Assembly: GCA_017521985.1 (NCBI GenBank)
Contig: JAFXAZ010000105.1
Span: forward strand, 1 to 61,566
DNA: 61,566 nt
Reading direction: 5' to 3'
Source: Lachnospiraceae bacterium
Lineage (GTDB): Bacteria > Bacillota > Clostridia > Lachnospirales > Lachnospiraceae
How positions within the stretch are numbered: position 1 is the first letter of the stretch; each line of letters opens with the position of its first letter. The notes under the pieces are model-generated. The model saw nothing but the letters and a program-made list of their open reading frames with translations. It did not search any database and had not been told where the DNA came from. Positions 1 through 8,968 of the stretch are shown here, piece by piece. Both the position numbers and the translations under genes were made by a program.

Positions 1-442
1 ATGCTCCGTTTTCATATACGGTATCACCAATCTTGGAAGTAATAATAACTTCACCTGTATGTACCGGGAATGTATACCAGTCATTTGCTTCAGATGATCT
101 ATAATATACATGATCCAAATCCGTCACTGCCCAACCAGCTTCATTAGATGCTGTCTCTGGTGCCAATGTAACCTCATCCATTACAACGATGGTAGTCTTT
201 ACATTATCCTGCGGCACCTTTCCATAGGCTCCCCTCAAGGTTTTCATTGGTTTATTCTCTGAATAGCCCCATTCCGGATCACTCAAATCTTCGCTATCGC
301 TTGCACTGTTTACGTATATAACACTCCCTGTCTGCGTCTCTCCCTCTGCATAAGCCGTTGTTGAAGAAAAGCCCAACCCACTCAATAAAAGGCACAGCGA
401 AAGAACAAAGGATACTATTTTCTTAAAGATTTTCTTTATCAT
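1..442 (-). CDS. Secreted surface protein, N-terminal part (runs off window)
   Basis: The first 147 codons of an exported protein whose C-terminus lies outside the window. It starts with a lysine-rich N-region and a hydrophobic stretch (IVSFVLSLCLLLSGLGF) ending near TAYAEG, a standard Sec signal peptide, preceded by an AGAAAGGA ribosome site. The mature start reads VIYVNSASDSED followed by 'PMKTLRGAYGKVP' and 'TTIVVMDEVTLAP', the kind of opening seen in right-handed beta-helix or pectate-lyase-like surface proteins where a list of values is laid out along the chain. It lies directly downstream of the ABC importer genes, so it may act on the same polysaccharide, but this is inference. No catalytic residues can be seen in the part present. 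Confidence 0.8.
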   Translation of the reverse strand, partial: MIKKIFKKIVSFVLSLCLLLSGLGFSSTTAYAEGETQTGSVIYVNSASDSEDLSDPEWGYSENKPMKTLRGAYGKVPQDNVKTTIVVMDEVTLAPETASNEAGWAVTDLDHVYYRSSEANDWYTFPVHTGEVIITSKIGDTVYENGA

Positions 443-498
443 TTTCAAATTTTCCTTTCTGATAAAACTATCTCTGAGAAACATCTTCATTTACAAGC

Positions 499-526
499 AT
501 AGTCGTGATTCTAAAACCACGACTAT
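499..526. terminator. Inverted repeat between importer and surface gene
   Basis: Nine-base arms ATAGTCGTG and CACGACTAT flank a 10-base loop between the lipoprotein gene and the next surface gene. On the minus strand the hairpin is not followed by a clear U tract; on the plus strand it is followed by ACCCTTTT. It may be a weak terminator or a transcript-stabilising hairpin after the ABC genes. Confidence 0.4.
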
Positions 527-572
527 ACCCTTTTAAACTACTATAAATTTACTTGATTACAACTTGCAAGGA

Positions 573-2234
573 TTACTGAAGATCCATAGCATCGATACCC
601 TTCTGATAAATATCCACGTATTCCTTTACCTTCATGCCATCAAAAATCTTTACATATGCATCCCATTCTGCATCCGTTACACCATCTTTGATAAACTTTG
701 TAAAATACTCACCCAAGGTAGTATTAAGATCTGTTTTAAGAAGGGCAACCATTTCGGCCTCTTCCGGTGTCAAAGTAACCAGATCCAAGTAATCATTGGA
801 ATAATCCTGAAGAACTCCTGCTTCTTCCAACATAGCGTGTTTTTCATTTCTCCAAACATTTCTTGGGGCCTCTGCATAATATTTGCTTTGTGTAGCAGGA
901 GGAGCAAAGTACAGTGTATTTACATTAAGACAGTTCATAAGTGTTGGTGCCACATAGTCTGCTGTGCTCCAAGCTTCATACTTACCCTCATCATTGATTT
1001 TCCAACCGGCAGTCTTTGCTTCATTAACTTCCTCACCATTATACATAGTATACTGAACCTCAGGATCAATCATATACTCAAACAGACGCATACTTGCTTC
1101 CGGATACTCGTTAGTAACGGTAAGGTATGCCATAGGAGCTGCAAATTCTGATAACTTCTCCATCTCAGCGCCTTCTTCAGGAATATAAACTTCAAATTTT
1201 GCTCCTATATCATATGTCCAGTTACTAGTTGGATTAGAAGCATTGGCAAAGCCTACCACACCATTCTTTATCTTTGATGTCATTGTATTGCCATCCTGAC
1301 TGAATAATTCCGCATCAATCAGACCTTCTTCCCAAACTCCGTGCAGCCACTCTACACATTCACGGAAGTTTTCCATGGTAGGAATGAACTGAATTTCCTT
1401 ATTATCGTCAATAAAAAGCCACGGAGCGGAGTTATAAGGAGTAAAAGCCATTCCGAACCAGGATAATGTTAAGGACAGGGAGTTTGTCGTACCGGTTACA
1501 ATAGTACGAGCAGACCATGGAATTTCATCTGCCTGACCATTTCCATTCGGATCCTGAGTCTTAAATGCGCGAAGTGTGTCTAATAACTGTTCCTTATTGG
1601 TTGGCATTGGAAGCTTCAATGCGTCCAACCACTCCTGATTAACAGCGAACATAGCACTTGTTTTACTGCCTCCGGCTTGCAAATATCCAACAGAATACTG
1701 CTGTCCGTCACTACCCACACAAGGAGCAGCTACATCATAATCTTCGAGTGCAATACGCTCTGTATAAGAAGGCAGGTACTTGTCAATGAGATCATCTAAT
1801 GGGAGCAATACCTTCTGAGCTACACCATATTCCTCGATACTAACATCCATGTCATGTCCAAGAATAATATCCGGATAGTCTTCAGTGGCAAGCATCAAGT
1901 TGAACTTAGTTGCCCAGTCTGATTTCTTTACCATTTCCCATTCCAGATTGATGCCTGTTTCCTCCTCCATACGCTTGATGGCAGGCATTTCATCAATCTC
2001 AATAGGGTTGTAGGCATCACTGACGCCCAAGAGCACCTTCAAGGTAATCTCTTCATTCACAATTGGATAACCGGTTTCGTTGAACAACGGTGGCTCTACA
2101 ACAGTCTCCGTTGCCACATTGCTTTCAACAGCATCTTTTGTTTCTGTACTGGTAACTTCCTTCTGTCCGCATCCAACGAGAGAGGATACTGCCATAGCAG
2201 CTGCCAATAACAGAGCAATTTGTTTCTTCTTCAT
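573..2234 (-). CDS. Extracellular solute-binding lipoprotein of a sugar ABC importer
   Basis: A 553-residue substrate-binding protein. The N-terminus MKKKQIALLLAAAMAVSSLVGC is a lipoprotein signal with lipobox LVGC, so Cys22 should be lipidated and the protein anchored on the outer face of the membrane. The length and the features 'YPIVNEEITLKVLLG', 'PDIILG' and repeated W/Y-rich segments fit the LplA/YtcQ class of large binding proteins for oligosaccharides (family 1 solute-binding proteins). It is the third gene of a minus-strand operon after two permeases (75-bp gap). No ATPase is encoded nearby; in this class a shared MsmX-type ATPase usually serves several importers. The precise sugar cannot be read from the sequence. 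Confidence 0.9.
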   Translation of the reverse strand: MKKKQIALLLAAAMAVSSLVGCGQKEVTSTETKDAVESNVATETVVEPPLFNETGYPIVNEEITLKVLLGVSDAYNPIEIDEMPAIKRMEEETGINLEWEMVKKSDWATKFNLMLATEDYPDIILGHDMDVSIEEYGVAQKVLLPLDDLIDKYLPSYTERIALEDYDVAAPCVGSDGQQYSVGYLQAGGSKTSAMFAVNQEWLDALKLPMPTNKEQLLDTLRAFKTQDPNGNGQADEIPWSARTIVTGTTNSLSLTLSWFGMAFTPYNSAPWLFIDDNKEIQFIPTMENFRECVEWLHGVWEEGLIDAELFSQDGNTMTSKIKNGVVGFANASNPTSNWTYDIGAKFEVYIPEEGAEMEKLSEFAAPMAYLTVTNEYPEASMRLFEYMIDPEVQYTMYNGEEVNEAKTAGWKINDEGKYEAWSTADYVAPTLMNCLNVNTLYFAPPATQSKYYAEAPRNVWRNEKHAMLEEAGVLQDYSNDYLDLVTLTPEEAEMVALLKTDLNTTLGEYFTKFIKDGVTDAEWDAYVKIFDGMKVKEYVDIYQKGIDAMDLQ

Positions 2235-2309
2235 GTAAGAAACCCTCCTTAATTTTAATAATATATTTCAACACAAATTCCTGTGCTGATTTCTGTTTTT
2301 CGTTTGACC

Positions 2310-3224
2310 TTAGCCCTTCAGAGATCCAATCATTACACCCTTTTCAAAGTGCTTCTGCAGCAAGATATATAAAAGAACTATCGGTACCGTAGCAATTACA
2401 ATGGTACAATACTTGGCAGAGTTGGCAATACGCATAGTCTCTTCCATACTTTGCTGCGCCATTTCTTCCGTAAGCATAGCATCACCTGCCCTTGAAGATA
2501 TTACTGCAAGAATCTCGCGCAAAATCGTCTGTAACGGAAGCTTATTTCTATCCTTGATATATACCAGACCATTAAAATAGTCGTTCCACGTTCCCACACC
2601 ATAGTAGATGGAAAGCACTGACATAATAGTCTTACTAAGCGGCAATACTACCTTACCGAAATACTGGAAGTGGGAAGCACCGTCCAGCTTGGCTGCTTCA
2701 TACAATTCATCCGGAATAGTGGTTTGAATATAGGTTCTGGCCACCATCAGATTCCACACACTGCAGGAACCCATAAAGATCAGAACCCATCGGGTATTAT
2801 ACCATCCCAGATTTCTTATGGTCAGGAAGCTTGGAATCAAACCACCACTGATAAACATGGTAATAACAAAATACAGGTTAATCAACTTTTTGCCAGGAAA
2901 CACCTTACGGGACATAGCATATGCACACAGCAGGGTAATAACTACACTCAATACAATGTGCACAACAGTATAAAACAGTGAATTGGCATAGCCTATCCAG
3001 ATTTCCTTATTTTGAAAAACGCTTTCATATCCGATAAAGGAAATGTCCTTTGGATACAGAGTTACCTGTCCTGTAGCTACCAAATCCGGATTGGAAATGG
3101 ATGAAATTACAACCAAATATAAAGGATAAATGGTAACAAATAGCACCAAACCCCACAAAATGGCATTAAAAATATAAAACACCTTATTGCTTGAGCTCAT
3201 ATCTTTGAATTTTCTTGTCTTCAT
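2310..3224 (-). CDS. Sugar ABC importer permease (LplC/YtcP type)
   Basis: A 304-residue inner-membrane permease with six hydrophobic segments. The EAA loop that docks to the ATPase is visible around residue 176 (EAAKLDGASHFQYFGKVVLP). The extra loop before the last membrane span and the C-terminal 'KHFEKGVMIGSLKG' are typical of the LplC/YtcP subclass that pairs with YteP/LplB permeases. It lies 21 bp downstream of the partner permease and 75 bp upstream of the lipoprotein gene, in one operon. Substrate unknown; a plant or host oligosaccharide is likely from the class. Confidence 0.9.
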   Translation of the reverse strand: MKTRKFKDMSSSNKVFYIFNAILWGLVLFVTIYPLYLVVISSISNPDLVATGQVTLYPKDISFIGYESVFQNKEIWIGYANSLFYTVVHIVLSVVITLLCAYAMSRKVFPGKKLINLYFVITMFISGGLIPSFLTIRNLGWYNTRWVLIFMGSCSVWNLMVARTYIQTTIPDELYEAAKLDGASHFQYFGKVVLPLSKTIMSVLSIYYGVGTWNDYFNGLVYIKDRNKLPLQTILREILAVISSRAGDAMLTEEMAQQSMEETMRIANSAKYCTIVIATVPIVLLYILLQKHFEKGVMIGSLKG

Positions 3225-3245
3225 TGTAAATCGTCCCCCTTCCTG

Positions 3246-4211
3246 TTAAAATAATCCCACATCGGATATTTTCTTCGAAATCTTGTTTGCAGTCAAAATC
3301 AGAACAAGGTTAATCAAATTCGTAAACAAACCAATGGCTGAGGAATAGGAGAACTGACCGCCATTCAAACCTATCTGATACGTATAGGTACCAATAATAT
3401 CGGATACAGAAATATTACCTGTCGTCTGTAATACCAGTGTCTTGGTAGTATTACTGCTTAAAACCTTACCACAGTCCAAAATAAATACCATTACCGCTGT
3501 CGGAATCAGGGTTGGGATATCAATGTGCCAAATCTTCTGCCAAACACTGGCTCCATCAATTTCCGCTGCCTCATAAAGTGCAGGATCCACGCCAGCCAGA
3601 CCTGCTATGTAAAGAATCGTACCATATCCGGCTCCCTGCCAGATACCGGACAAGACATATATCCATCTAAACGCTTCCGCCTCAGCCATAAAGTCATAGG
3701 TACCAAGTCCCAATGCCACTCTGGCATGATTTAAAATACCGGTAGTCGGGCCCAAGAAAATATACAACATACCCGCCAAAACTACGGTAGAAATAAAGTG
3801 CGGTACATAGATGGTAGTCTGAATAAATCTCTTGCGCTTGTCATTTCTGACCTGATTTAAGAAAATCGCAAGAAAAATTGGAATCGGGAAGTTGCAAACT
3901 AAATTCATAATATTTAACACCAGAGTATTGGTAATCAGACGTTCAAAGTAGTATGCATTAAAGAAATTTTCAAAATGCTTAAAGCCTACCCACTTACTGC
4001 CTGTGATACCCTGCGTTATTTTATAGTCTCTAAAAGCAATCTGAACACCATACATAGGCAGGTACTCAACTATAAAAAAGTAGAGAACAACCGGAAGTAC
4101 CATCACATACAACTGCCAGTTGTTTTTTATCTGTATCCCTATTTGAGACCAGGTCAATTTTTTCTTTGTTTCTTTTTTTTCTTTACTCTGAACTTTCTTC
4201 AGTGTATTCAT
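3246..4211 (-). CDS. Sugar ABC importer permease (LplB/YteP type)
   Basis: A 321-residue permease, first gene of the importer operon. A basic cytoplasmic N-terminus (KKVQSKEKKETKKK) precedes six membrane spans; the EAA loop is at about residue 214 (EAAEIDGASVWQKIWHIDIP). 'LPMYGVQIAFRDYK' after the first span and 'NKISKKISDVGLF' at the end are characteristic of the LplB/YteP family. The start has a GAAAGGAGC ribosome site. The 566-bp region upstream carries two copies of an 18-bp repeat that may be its operator. Confidence 0.9.
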   Translation of the reverse strand: MNTLKKVQSKEKKETKKKLTWSQIGIQIKNNWQLYVMVLPVVLYFFIVEYLPMYGVQIAFRDYKITQGITGSKWVGFKHFENFFNAYYFERLITNTLVLNIMNLVCNFPIPIFLAIFLNQVRNDKRKRFIQTTIYVPHFISTVVLAGMLYIFLGPTTGILNHARVALGLGTYDFMAEAEAFRWIYVLSGIWQGAGYGTILYIAGLAGVDPALYEAAEIDGASVWQKIWHIDIPTLIPTAVMVFILDCGKVLSSNTTKTLVLQTTGNISVSDIIGTYTYQIGLNGGQFSYSSAIGLFTNLINLVLILTANKISKKISDVGLF

Positions 4212-4289
4212 AAAAATTTGCTCCTTTCAAGTTGTCTGTTTTGTCTTTCTGATACCACATTACACGAATTTTTGACGAATTTAAATCCG

Positions 4290-4307
4290 CATAAAATTTT
4301 AACACCT
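4290..4307. promoter_or_regulatory. Repeat copy 1, probable operator of importer operon
   Basis: CATAAAATTTTAACACCT, repeated exactly at 4428-4445 in the same orientation, 138 bp away. The core TAAAATTTTA is palindromic. Position upstream of the first permease gene suggests binding of a regulator, for example an AraC/YesN-type protein as is common for this importer class; no such gene is adjacent. Confidence 0.5.
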
Positions 4308-4310
4308 GTT

Positions 4311-4336
4311 AAAAACACCGATTTTGATGTGTTTTT
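4311..4336. repeat. Inverted repeat in importer leader
   Basis: AAAAACAC (4311-4318) and GTGTTTTT (4329-4336) form an 8-bp stem right beside repeat copy 1. It could be a leader hairpin or part of the operator. Confidence 0.4.
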
Positions 4337-4427
4337 CGGTTTTTATTTGTAAATATCCACCAAAAAGCGTAATTTGACCATTGCTATAAATCATAGTATA
4401 GCCTTGAAAGGAACACTTTTTTAGCCC

Positions 4428-4445
4428 CATAAAATTTTAACACCT
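4428..4445. promoter_or_regulatory. Repeat copy 2, probable operator of importer operon
   Basis: Second exact copy of CATAAAATTTTAACACCT. Two identical 18-bp direct repeats 138 bp apart are unlikely by chance in a control region. Confidence 0.5.
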
Positions 4446-4497
4446 CGACACCTTCACACAAACCGGTAAATACTGGAATTTATAGGTGGGTCAAAAA

Positions 4498-4536
4498 AAT
4501 AAAGCATCTGAAGTTTTTGCTTCAAACGCTTTATTT
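4498..4536 (-). terminator. Rho-independent terminator
   Basis: On the minus strand AAATAAAGC and GCTTTATTT pair, with an inner GAAG/CTTC stem, followed by a run of seven T. It would end minus-strand transcripts coming out of the IS element or, before insertion, the upstream glycosyltransferase gene. Confidence 0.7.
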
Positions 4537-4634
4537 GAGTTGCTATTTTTTATTAAATTTACACTACTGCTTCTATTAATACTTTATCATCTATCAGGAG
4601 TTCCTTTACACCTATCTGCTTATTTTTGGTGACA

Positions 4635-4770
4635 TACTCCCACCACTTAATGCCTATGCATTTGAAGTGGGGGCTTCCTACTCAATAGCCCTAACGGGCT
4701 AAGTATCAATAGGCTATCCCCACGTGTCCCGCGGTTTAACTCTTTTTGCCCGGATACGGACATATTTTAT
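4635..4770 (-). ncRNA. Probable TnpB omegaRNA 3' part / element right end
   Basis: Directly downstream of tnpB the minus strand has a stem TAGCCC/GGGCTA with a 4-nt loop (4686-4701), an outer CCTA/TAGG pairing, and a second stem-loop made by AAGTGGTGGG and CCCCCACTT (4639-4673). This two-hairpin, GC-rich layout right after the tnpB stop is what IS605-type right ends and their TnpB guide RNA (omegaRNA) look like. If the element ends near 4632, the guide would be copied from the flank that starts about there on the minus strand. The exact 3' boundary and the 5' start, likely inside the end of tnpB, cannot be fixed by eye. Confidence 0.6.
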
Positions 4771-4777
4771 AGCGCAG

Positions 4778-5884
4778 TTATGCGCACAATATTCTTCTTC
4801 CTTCTTCACGAAGATTGATTGCTGCATTCACATCTCTGTCCATCTCATTGCCGCATTCACATTTATATATTCGCTCTGACAGTGACAACGTTTCCTTCAC
4901 TTTCCCACATTTACTGCAAGTCTTACTGGATGGATAGTAACGATCCACTTTTACCAATTTCTTTCCCTGTTCTTCCAACTTGTAGCTTAGCATATTCACA
5001 AACTGTCCGTAGCCGTTGTCCATAACGCCCTTCCCCAGATTCAGACACCGGCTCATCGCCTTCATGTTCAGGTCTTCTACCGCCACGGCATCATACTCCC
5101 AGGCTAATCTTCTGCTCAGTTTGTGCTGAAAATCTTTCCGCTGATTGCGAATCCTCTCGTGACACAGTGCTACTTTCTTTCGTTGCTTCTGATAGTTCCT
5201 GCTCCCTTTTTCACATTTGGAAAGTTTTCTCTGTTCCCTGGTAAGCTTTTGCTCCATCTTCCTGTAGTAGGATGGATATATACATCTCGTCCCATCCGAT
5301 AAAACTGCCATCCCTTCCATTGCATAGTCTATTCCCAAAATATTCTGTGCTTCTGCCTGACATACGCTTTCTGCTTGGTTCTCACAGTCTGCATATTCAT
5401 ACAATAAGCTGACATAATATTTCCCGGATGGCTCCCTGTTTACGGTTACGGATTTTAACTTATATTCTGCCGGTATTTCCCTGTGCTGTTTTATCCTGAT
5501 TGCTGTCAGTTTCGGCAGTTTTAGTCTGCCGTTCCCGATGCTGATATTCCCATTTACTACATTGGTTGTATAACTATTACGGCTTCGATGCTTCGATTTG
5601 AATTTTGGAAAACCGATCTTTGGATCACGAAAAAAATTGCGATACGCCGCTTCCAAATGCAACTGTACATTAGCCAATGCCAATGAGTCCACTTCTTTAA
5701 GCCACGGATATTCCCTCTTGTATTGTGCAGGGGTATTCTTCAACATCTTCTTTGTTTCCTGATATGCACGGATTTTATCCTCCAGCATGATATTATACAA
5801 AAAGCGGCAGCAGCCAAATGTCTTTATAAGCATTTTTTCCTGTTCCCTATTGGGGTAGATACGAAAATAATATGCCTTATTCAT
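4778..5884 (-). CDS. tnpB: TnpB, RNA-guided nuclease of IS200/IS605 family
   Basis: A 368-residue OrfB/TnpB. The start MNKAYYFRIYPN at 5884 matches the usual TnpB beginning; a GTG-type extension of four codons is less likely. The RuvC residues appear complete: Asp186 (ILGIDYAMEG), Glu270 (AVAVEDLN), Asp351 (MDRDVNAAIN). A zinc ribbon is formed by Cys323, Cys326, Cys342 and Cys344 between the last two. Length and spacing are close to those of active TnpB proteins. TnpB proteins are known to cut DNA beside a short target-adjacent motif guided by an RNA from the element's right end. Here TnpA is broken, so the nuclease is maintained without its transposase. Confidence 0.92.
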   Translation of the reverse strand: MNKAYYFRIYPNREQEKMLIKTFGCCRFLYNIMLEDKIRAYQETKKMLKNTPAQYKREYPWLKEVDSLALANVQLHLEAAYRNFFRDPKIGFPKFKSKHRSRNSYTTNVVNGNISIGNGRLKLPKLTAIRIKQHREIPAEYKLKSVTVNREPSGKYYVSLLYEYADCENQAESVCQAEAQNILGIDYAMEGMAVLSDGTRCIYPSYYRKMEQKLTREQRKLSKCEKGSRNYQKQRKKVALCHERIRNQRKDFQHKLSRRLAWEYDAVAVEDLNMKAMSRCLNLGKGVMDNGYGQFVNMLSYKLEEQGKKLVKVDRYYPSSKTCSKCGKVKETLSLSERIYKCECGNEMDRDVNAAINLREEGRRILCA

Positions 5885-6051
5885 GCTTCTTCTCATCCTG
5901 ACTTTCTATATAACGACGAATGACCTCTATTGGTGCTCCACCGATAGTCAGCAGGACCAGTCCTTTCTTATTTATCGACTGATTACATCATACCACATCT
6001 TCGAATACAGAACAAGCGTTCTTTTTGAAATTCATTTTTTATGTAATTCAT
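5877..6051 (-). pseudogene. tnpA: tnpA remnant with internal deletion
   Basis: An AGGTGGTGAG site and ATG at 6051 open a frame MNYIKNEFQKERLF, resembling the first residues of IS200-type TnpA, which then stops. In another frame the last part codes for GLVLLTIGGAPIEVIRRYIE followed by SQDEKKHE, the characteristic C-terminal helix of Y1 transposases, ending in a TAA that overlaps the tnpB ATG. An intact TnpA is about 140-150 residues; here only about 175 bp remain and the HUH and catalytic tyrosine parts are gone. Confidence 0.7.
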
Positions 6052-6060
6052 CTCACCACC

Positions 6061-6204
6061 TATAAGGATGGGAGAATTCTTGCTTATAATCTGTTAAAGT
6101 TAAAGCTTACCATATACCCTTTATCCACATGATAATCTTCCAAATAACCTATCAATTGTTTTTCACCGCGACTGTTGCATTCATTGCCGTGCCAAATTTT
6201 CAGT
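6061..6204. other. Spacer between IS left end and glycosyltransferase gene
   Basis: About 140 bp of AT-rich sequence downstream of the glycosyltransferase gene. It contains an imperfect stem (near 6053-6075) that may belong to the element's left end. No gene is seen. Confidence 0.4.
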
Positions 6205-7170
6205 TCATTTCTTCTTCCGCTCTCTCTTCGCCGGCTTACTAATTACTTCCGGCACGCCTAATTTCTGCTTTGTATTTTCGATTTTATCTCCAATCCTATC
6301 CTTTACTGCTCCCATAACAGCCTCGCGGCTTAACTCCTCTTTCTTGATGCCTTCAATCATCTTGATTTGCTTGTTTTTATCTCTGGCAAAGTCTATATAA
6401 AAGCTGCGAATACGAAGTTTATTATCTTCATATAAATCTAGGCTTTCATAAAGGGCCTTGTACTGCTCAAACAAAAAGTTTCTCACGCGCAGATTGTCAA
6501 TCAAATCTGTGCGGCTCTGCGCCAGACTCCCCTTTGTCAGCACATAGTAATACAGTGGTTTCTGCAATACATAAACGTGCTTCACATACTGCAAATATTC
6601 CAAATTAAATCGCAAGTCCTCACACCAGTCAATTTCTTTTGGAAAATCCAGCTCATATTTTCGAATAATATCCATGCGGAACATTTTATTCCATAAAACT
6701 CCGTAATAATAATTTGCCGGTGCTTTCATCATATAAAGTGCAAATTCCGTTCGACTGATTGGTCCTTCTTCCGGAATATGTCCTTTTACAATAATGTTAT
6801 TGTCCACAACTCGGTTGTAATCGCAAATTACCATTTCGCAATCCCCCCGCATCCCTTGCACCAGCTGATCTGTGGCATCACTTGGAAGCCAATCATCAGA
6901 ATCTACGAACTGAACCAATTCTCCCTGTGCCAGCTTAAGCCCCTGATTTCTCGTATCAGACACCCCGCTATTGGGCTTATCCACCACATGGATTCTTGAA
7001 TCTAACTTCGCATATTTATTTAAAATCTGCATGGTGTGATCCTTACTGCCGTCATTCAAAATAATAATTTCAATATTTTCATATGACTGACCAATAAGAC
7101 TTCGCATACAGCGTTCAATTACTTTTTCTCCATTGTAAACCGGTACGATGATTGATACTAATGGGTTCAT
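6205..7170 (-). CDS. Family 2 glycosyltransferase
   Basis: A 321-residue GT-A fold glycosyltransferase. The start at 7170 (MNPLVSIIVPVYNGEK) has an AGGAGA site; an upstream start at 7245 would lie inside the preceding terminator. The nucleotide-sugar motifs are NDGSKD (about 39-44) and the metal-binding DSDD (90-93), followed by 'WLPSD'. The acceptor half has 'YYYGVLWNKMFR' and 'WCEDLRFNLEY', where the ED of the second usually carries the catalytic base. No membrane span is seen; the C-terminus is very basic (KPAKRERKKK). It probably adds a sugar to a cell-surface glycan or teichoic-type polymer. It stands alone between rny and the IS element. Confidence 0.88.
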   Translation of the reverse strand: MNPLVSIIVPVYNGEKVIERCMRSLIGQSYENIEIIILNDGSKDHTMQILNKYAKLDSRIHVVDKPNSGVSDTRNQGLKLAQGELVQFVDSDDWLPSDATDQLVQGMRGDCEMVICDYNRVVDNNIIVKGHIPEEGPISRTEFALYMMKAPANYYYGVLWNKMFRMDIIRKYELDFPKEIDWCEDLRFNLEYLQYVKHVYVLQKPLYYYVLTKGSLAQSRTDLIDNLRVRNFLFEQYKALYESLDLYEDNKLRIRSFYIDFARDKNKQIKMIEGIKKEELSREAVMGAVKDRIGDKIENTKQKLGVPEVISKPAKRERKKK

Positions 7171-7217
7171 TGTTTCTCCTAATCCTTTGTCTTCTATACA
7201 CCTATAAAACATCAAAA

Positions 7218-7253
7218 ATAAAAGCCCTAAAACACGCGGTTTCAAGGCTTTTT
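7218..7253 (-). terminator. Terminator after rny
   Basis: On the minus strand AAAAAGCC pairs with GGGCTTTT around a loop, followed by TATTTTTG. It closes the rny transcript and rules out the longer start of the following glycosyltransferase gene. Confidence 0.7.
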
Positions 7254-7288
7254 GTACTTATTTTTTAACTGGTTTTTGTTGGTTGCTT

Positions 7289-8845
7289 TTACTTCGCATA
7301 ATCAACAGCGCGGCTTTCTCTAATCAGATTTACTTTAATCTGTCCTGGATATTCCATTTCAGCCTCAATCTTCTTGGAAATCTCACGAGCCATTAAAATC
7401 ATATCTGCATCAGATACCTGCTCCGGTACAACCATAACTCGAATCTCTCTACCTGCCTGAATAGCAAAAGATTTGTCTACACCTTTGAAATTGTTTGTGA
7501 TTTCTTCTAATTGTTTCAGTCTGCTTGTATAAGCTTCTAAGGTCTCACGTCTAGCACCAGGTCTTGCAGCAGAAATCGTATCTGCAGCCTGTACTAGCCA
7601 GGAAATTAATGAAGTAGGTTCCACATCACCATGGTGAGACTGCACAGCATTGATAACTGTAGCATTCTCTTTGTACTTCTTACAAAGTTCTACACCTAAT
7701 TGAATATGTGTACCTTCCATCTCGCGGTCAACAGCCTTACCAATGTCATGTAATAAACCTGCACGCTTTGCAAGTCTGACATCCAGACCAAGTTCTGCAG
7801 CCAATAAGCCGGAAAGCTGAGCCACTTCGATAGAATGCTTTAATGCATTCTGACCATAACTGGTTCTAAATTTCATCTTACCAAGTAAGCGAACTAATTC
7901 AGGATGTATGCCGTGAACACCAACTTCAAGAGTTGCTGCTTCACCTTCCTCTTTAATCATAATTTCAACGTCACGCTGAGCCTTCTCAACCATCTCTTCG
8001 ATACGAGCCGGATGAATACGACCATCAACAATCAGTCTCTCAAGGGCAATCCTTGCTACCTCTCTACGAATTGGATCAAAGCTGGATAATACCACTGCTT
8101 CCGGAGTGTCATCAATAATCAAATCAACACCGGTCATAGTCTCTAAAGTACGAATATTACGTCCTTCACGTCCGATAATACGACCCTTCATCTCATCACT
8201 CGGAAGCTGTACAACAGAGATTGTGGTCTCGGAAACATGGTCGGCTGCACATTTCTGAATCGCCATAACCACATAGTCCTTTGCTTTCTTATCTGCTTCT
8301 TCCCTTGCTCTTGTATCCATTTCTTTAATCATAAGAGCGGTTTCATGTTTTACTTCATCTTCAACAATTTTCAATAAGTAGTCTTTTGCCTGGTCGGAGG
8401 TAAGACCAGAGATTCTTTCCAGTTCCTGTACTCTTTGCTCACTCAATTTAGAGATTTCAAGTTTCTCTTGCTCAAGAGCCTTTTCTCTCTCTACTAAGCC
8501 TGCTTCTTTCTTTTCGATAGCATCTGATTTCTTATCGATATTCTCCTCTTTCTGCTGAATACGTCTCTCATAGCGCTGCACTTCTGCTCTGCGCTCCTTG
8601 ATTTCTTTGTCCAATTCATTTTTGGTACGAATAGACTCTTCCTTAATTTCTAAGGAAGCTTCACGCTTCTTTGCTTCAGCAGTTTTAAGGGCTTCATCGA
8701 TAATCTCTCTGGCCTTTTCTTCTGCATTACCGATTTTCTTTTCAGATACATTCTTGCGATACGCATTGGTAGCAAAAACGGTAACCGGAATAGCCACTAC
8801 GAGACATGCCAGAACTATCAGACAAACATTGCCGATAGATAACAT
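7289..8845 (-). CDS. rny: Ribonuclease Y
   Basis: A 518-residue endoribonuclease that starts bulk mRNA decay at the membrane. It has an N-terminal membrane span (about 5-26), a long charged coiled coil (about 35-200), a KH RNA-binding domain with [15 protein letters not shown], and an HD metal-dependent phosphodiesterase domain with [12 protein letters not shown] and LLHDIGKA. Length and order match the family exactly. It has its own promoter (8920-8948) and terminator, and lies downstream of recX, a frequent arrangement in Clostridia. Confidence 0.97.
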   Translation of the reverse strand: MLSIGNVCLIVLACLVVAIPVTVFATNAYRKNVSEKKIGNAEEKAREIIDEALKTAEAKKREASLEIKEESIRTKNELDKEIKERRAEVQRYERRIQQKEENIDKKSDAIEKKEAGLVEREKALEQEKLEISKLSEQRVQELERISGLTSDQAKDYLLKIVEDEVKHETALMIKEMDTRAREEADKKAKDYVVMAIQKCAADHVSETTISVVQLPSDEMKGRIIGREGRNIRTLETMTGVDLIIDDTPEAVVLSSFDPIRREVARIALERLIVDGRIHPARIEEMVEKAQRDVEIMIKEEGEAATLEVGVHGIHPELVRLLGKMKFRTSYGQNALKHSIEVAQLSGLLAAELGLDVRLAKRAGLLHDIGKAVDREMEGTHIQLGVELCKKYKENATVINAVQSHHGDVEPTSLISWLVQAADTISAARPGARRETLEAYTSRLKQLEEITNNFKGVDKSFAIQAGREIRVMVVPEQVSDADMILMAREISKKIEAEMEYPGQIKVNLIRESRAVDYAK

Positions 8846-8919
8846 ACAGGAAGCTCCTCCTTATAAAATTTTCGTGCAAATATTGGTATAAAAAGACAAA
8901 ACAAAATTGCACCTATATT

Positions 8920-8948
8920 ATTGTAATGTATAAATTGCCTAATGTCAA
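8920..8948 (-). promoter_or_regulatory. Sigma-A promoter of rny
   Basis: TTGACA (complement of 8943-8948), 17-bp spacer, TACAAT (complement of 8920-8925), 75 bp before the rny start. The -35 box sits in a small hairpin GCCT...AGGC (8937-8951) just after the recX stop. Confidence 0.75.
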
Positions 8949-8968
8949 GGCAAAATCATAGTCATTTC

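Larger units (their letters stand above)
4212..4777. other. Gene-free stretch: importer control region and IS right end
   Basis: This 566-bp stretch holds the upstream control region of the importer operon (about 4212-4450), a terminator-like hairpin (4498-4535) and the right end of the TnpB element (about 4630-4770). No protein gene longer than a few codons is convincing here. Confidence 0.6.
4630..6060 (-). mobile_element. Decayed IS200/IS605-type element carrying tnpB
   Basis: A minus-strand element with order left end, tnpA remnant (5877-6051), tnpB (4778-5884), structured right end (about 4635-4770). The tnpA stop codon overlaps the tnpB start, as in intact elements. TnpA has lost most of its interior, so self-transposition should not be possible; TnpB and the right-end structures look intact. 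End coordinates are approximate because the element makes no target duplication and its ends are defined by hairpins. Confidence 0.75.

Noticed and set aside
7171-7245. Longer start of the glycosyltransferase
   Set aside because: It runs through the rny terminator; the AGGAGA site points to 7170.
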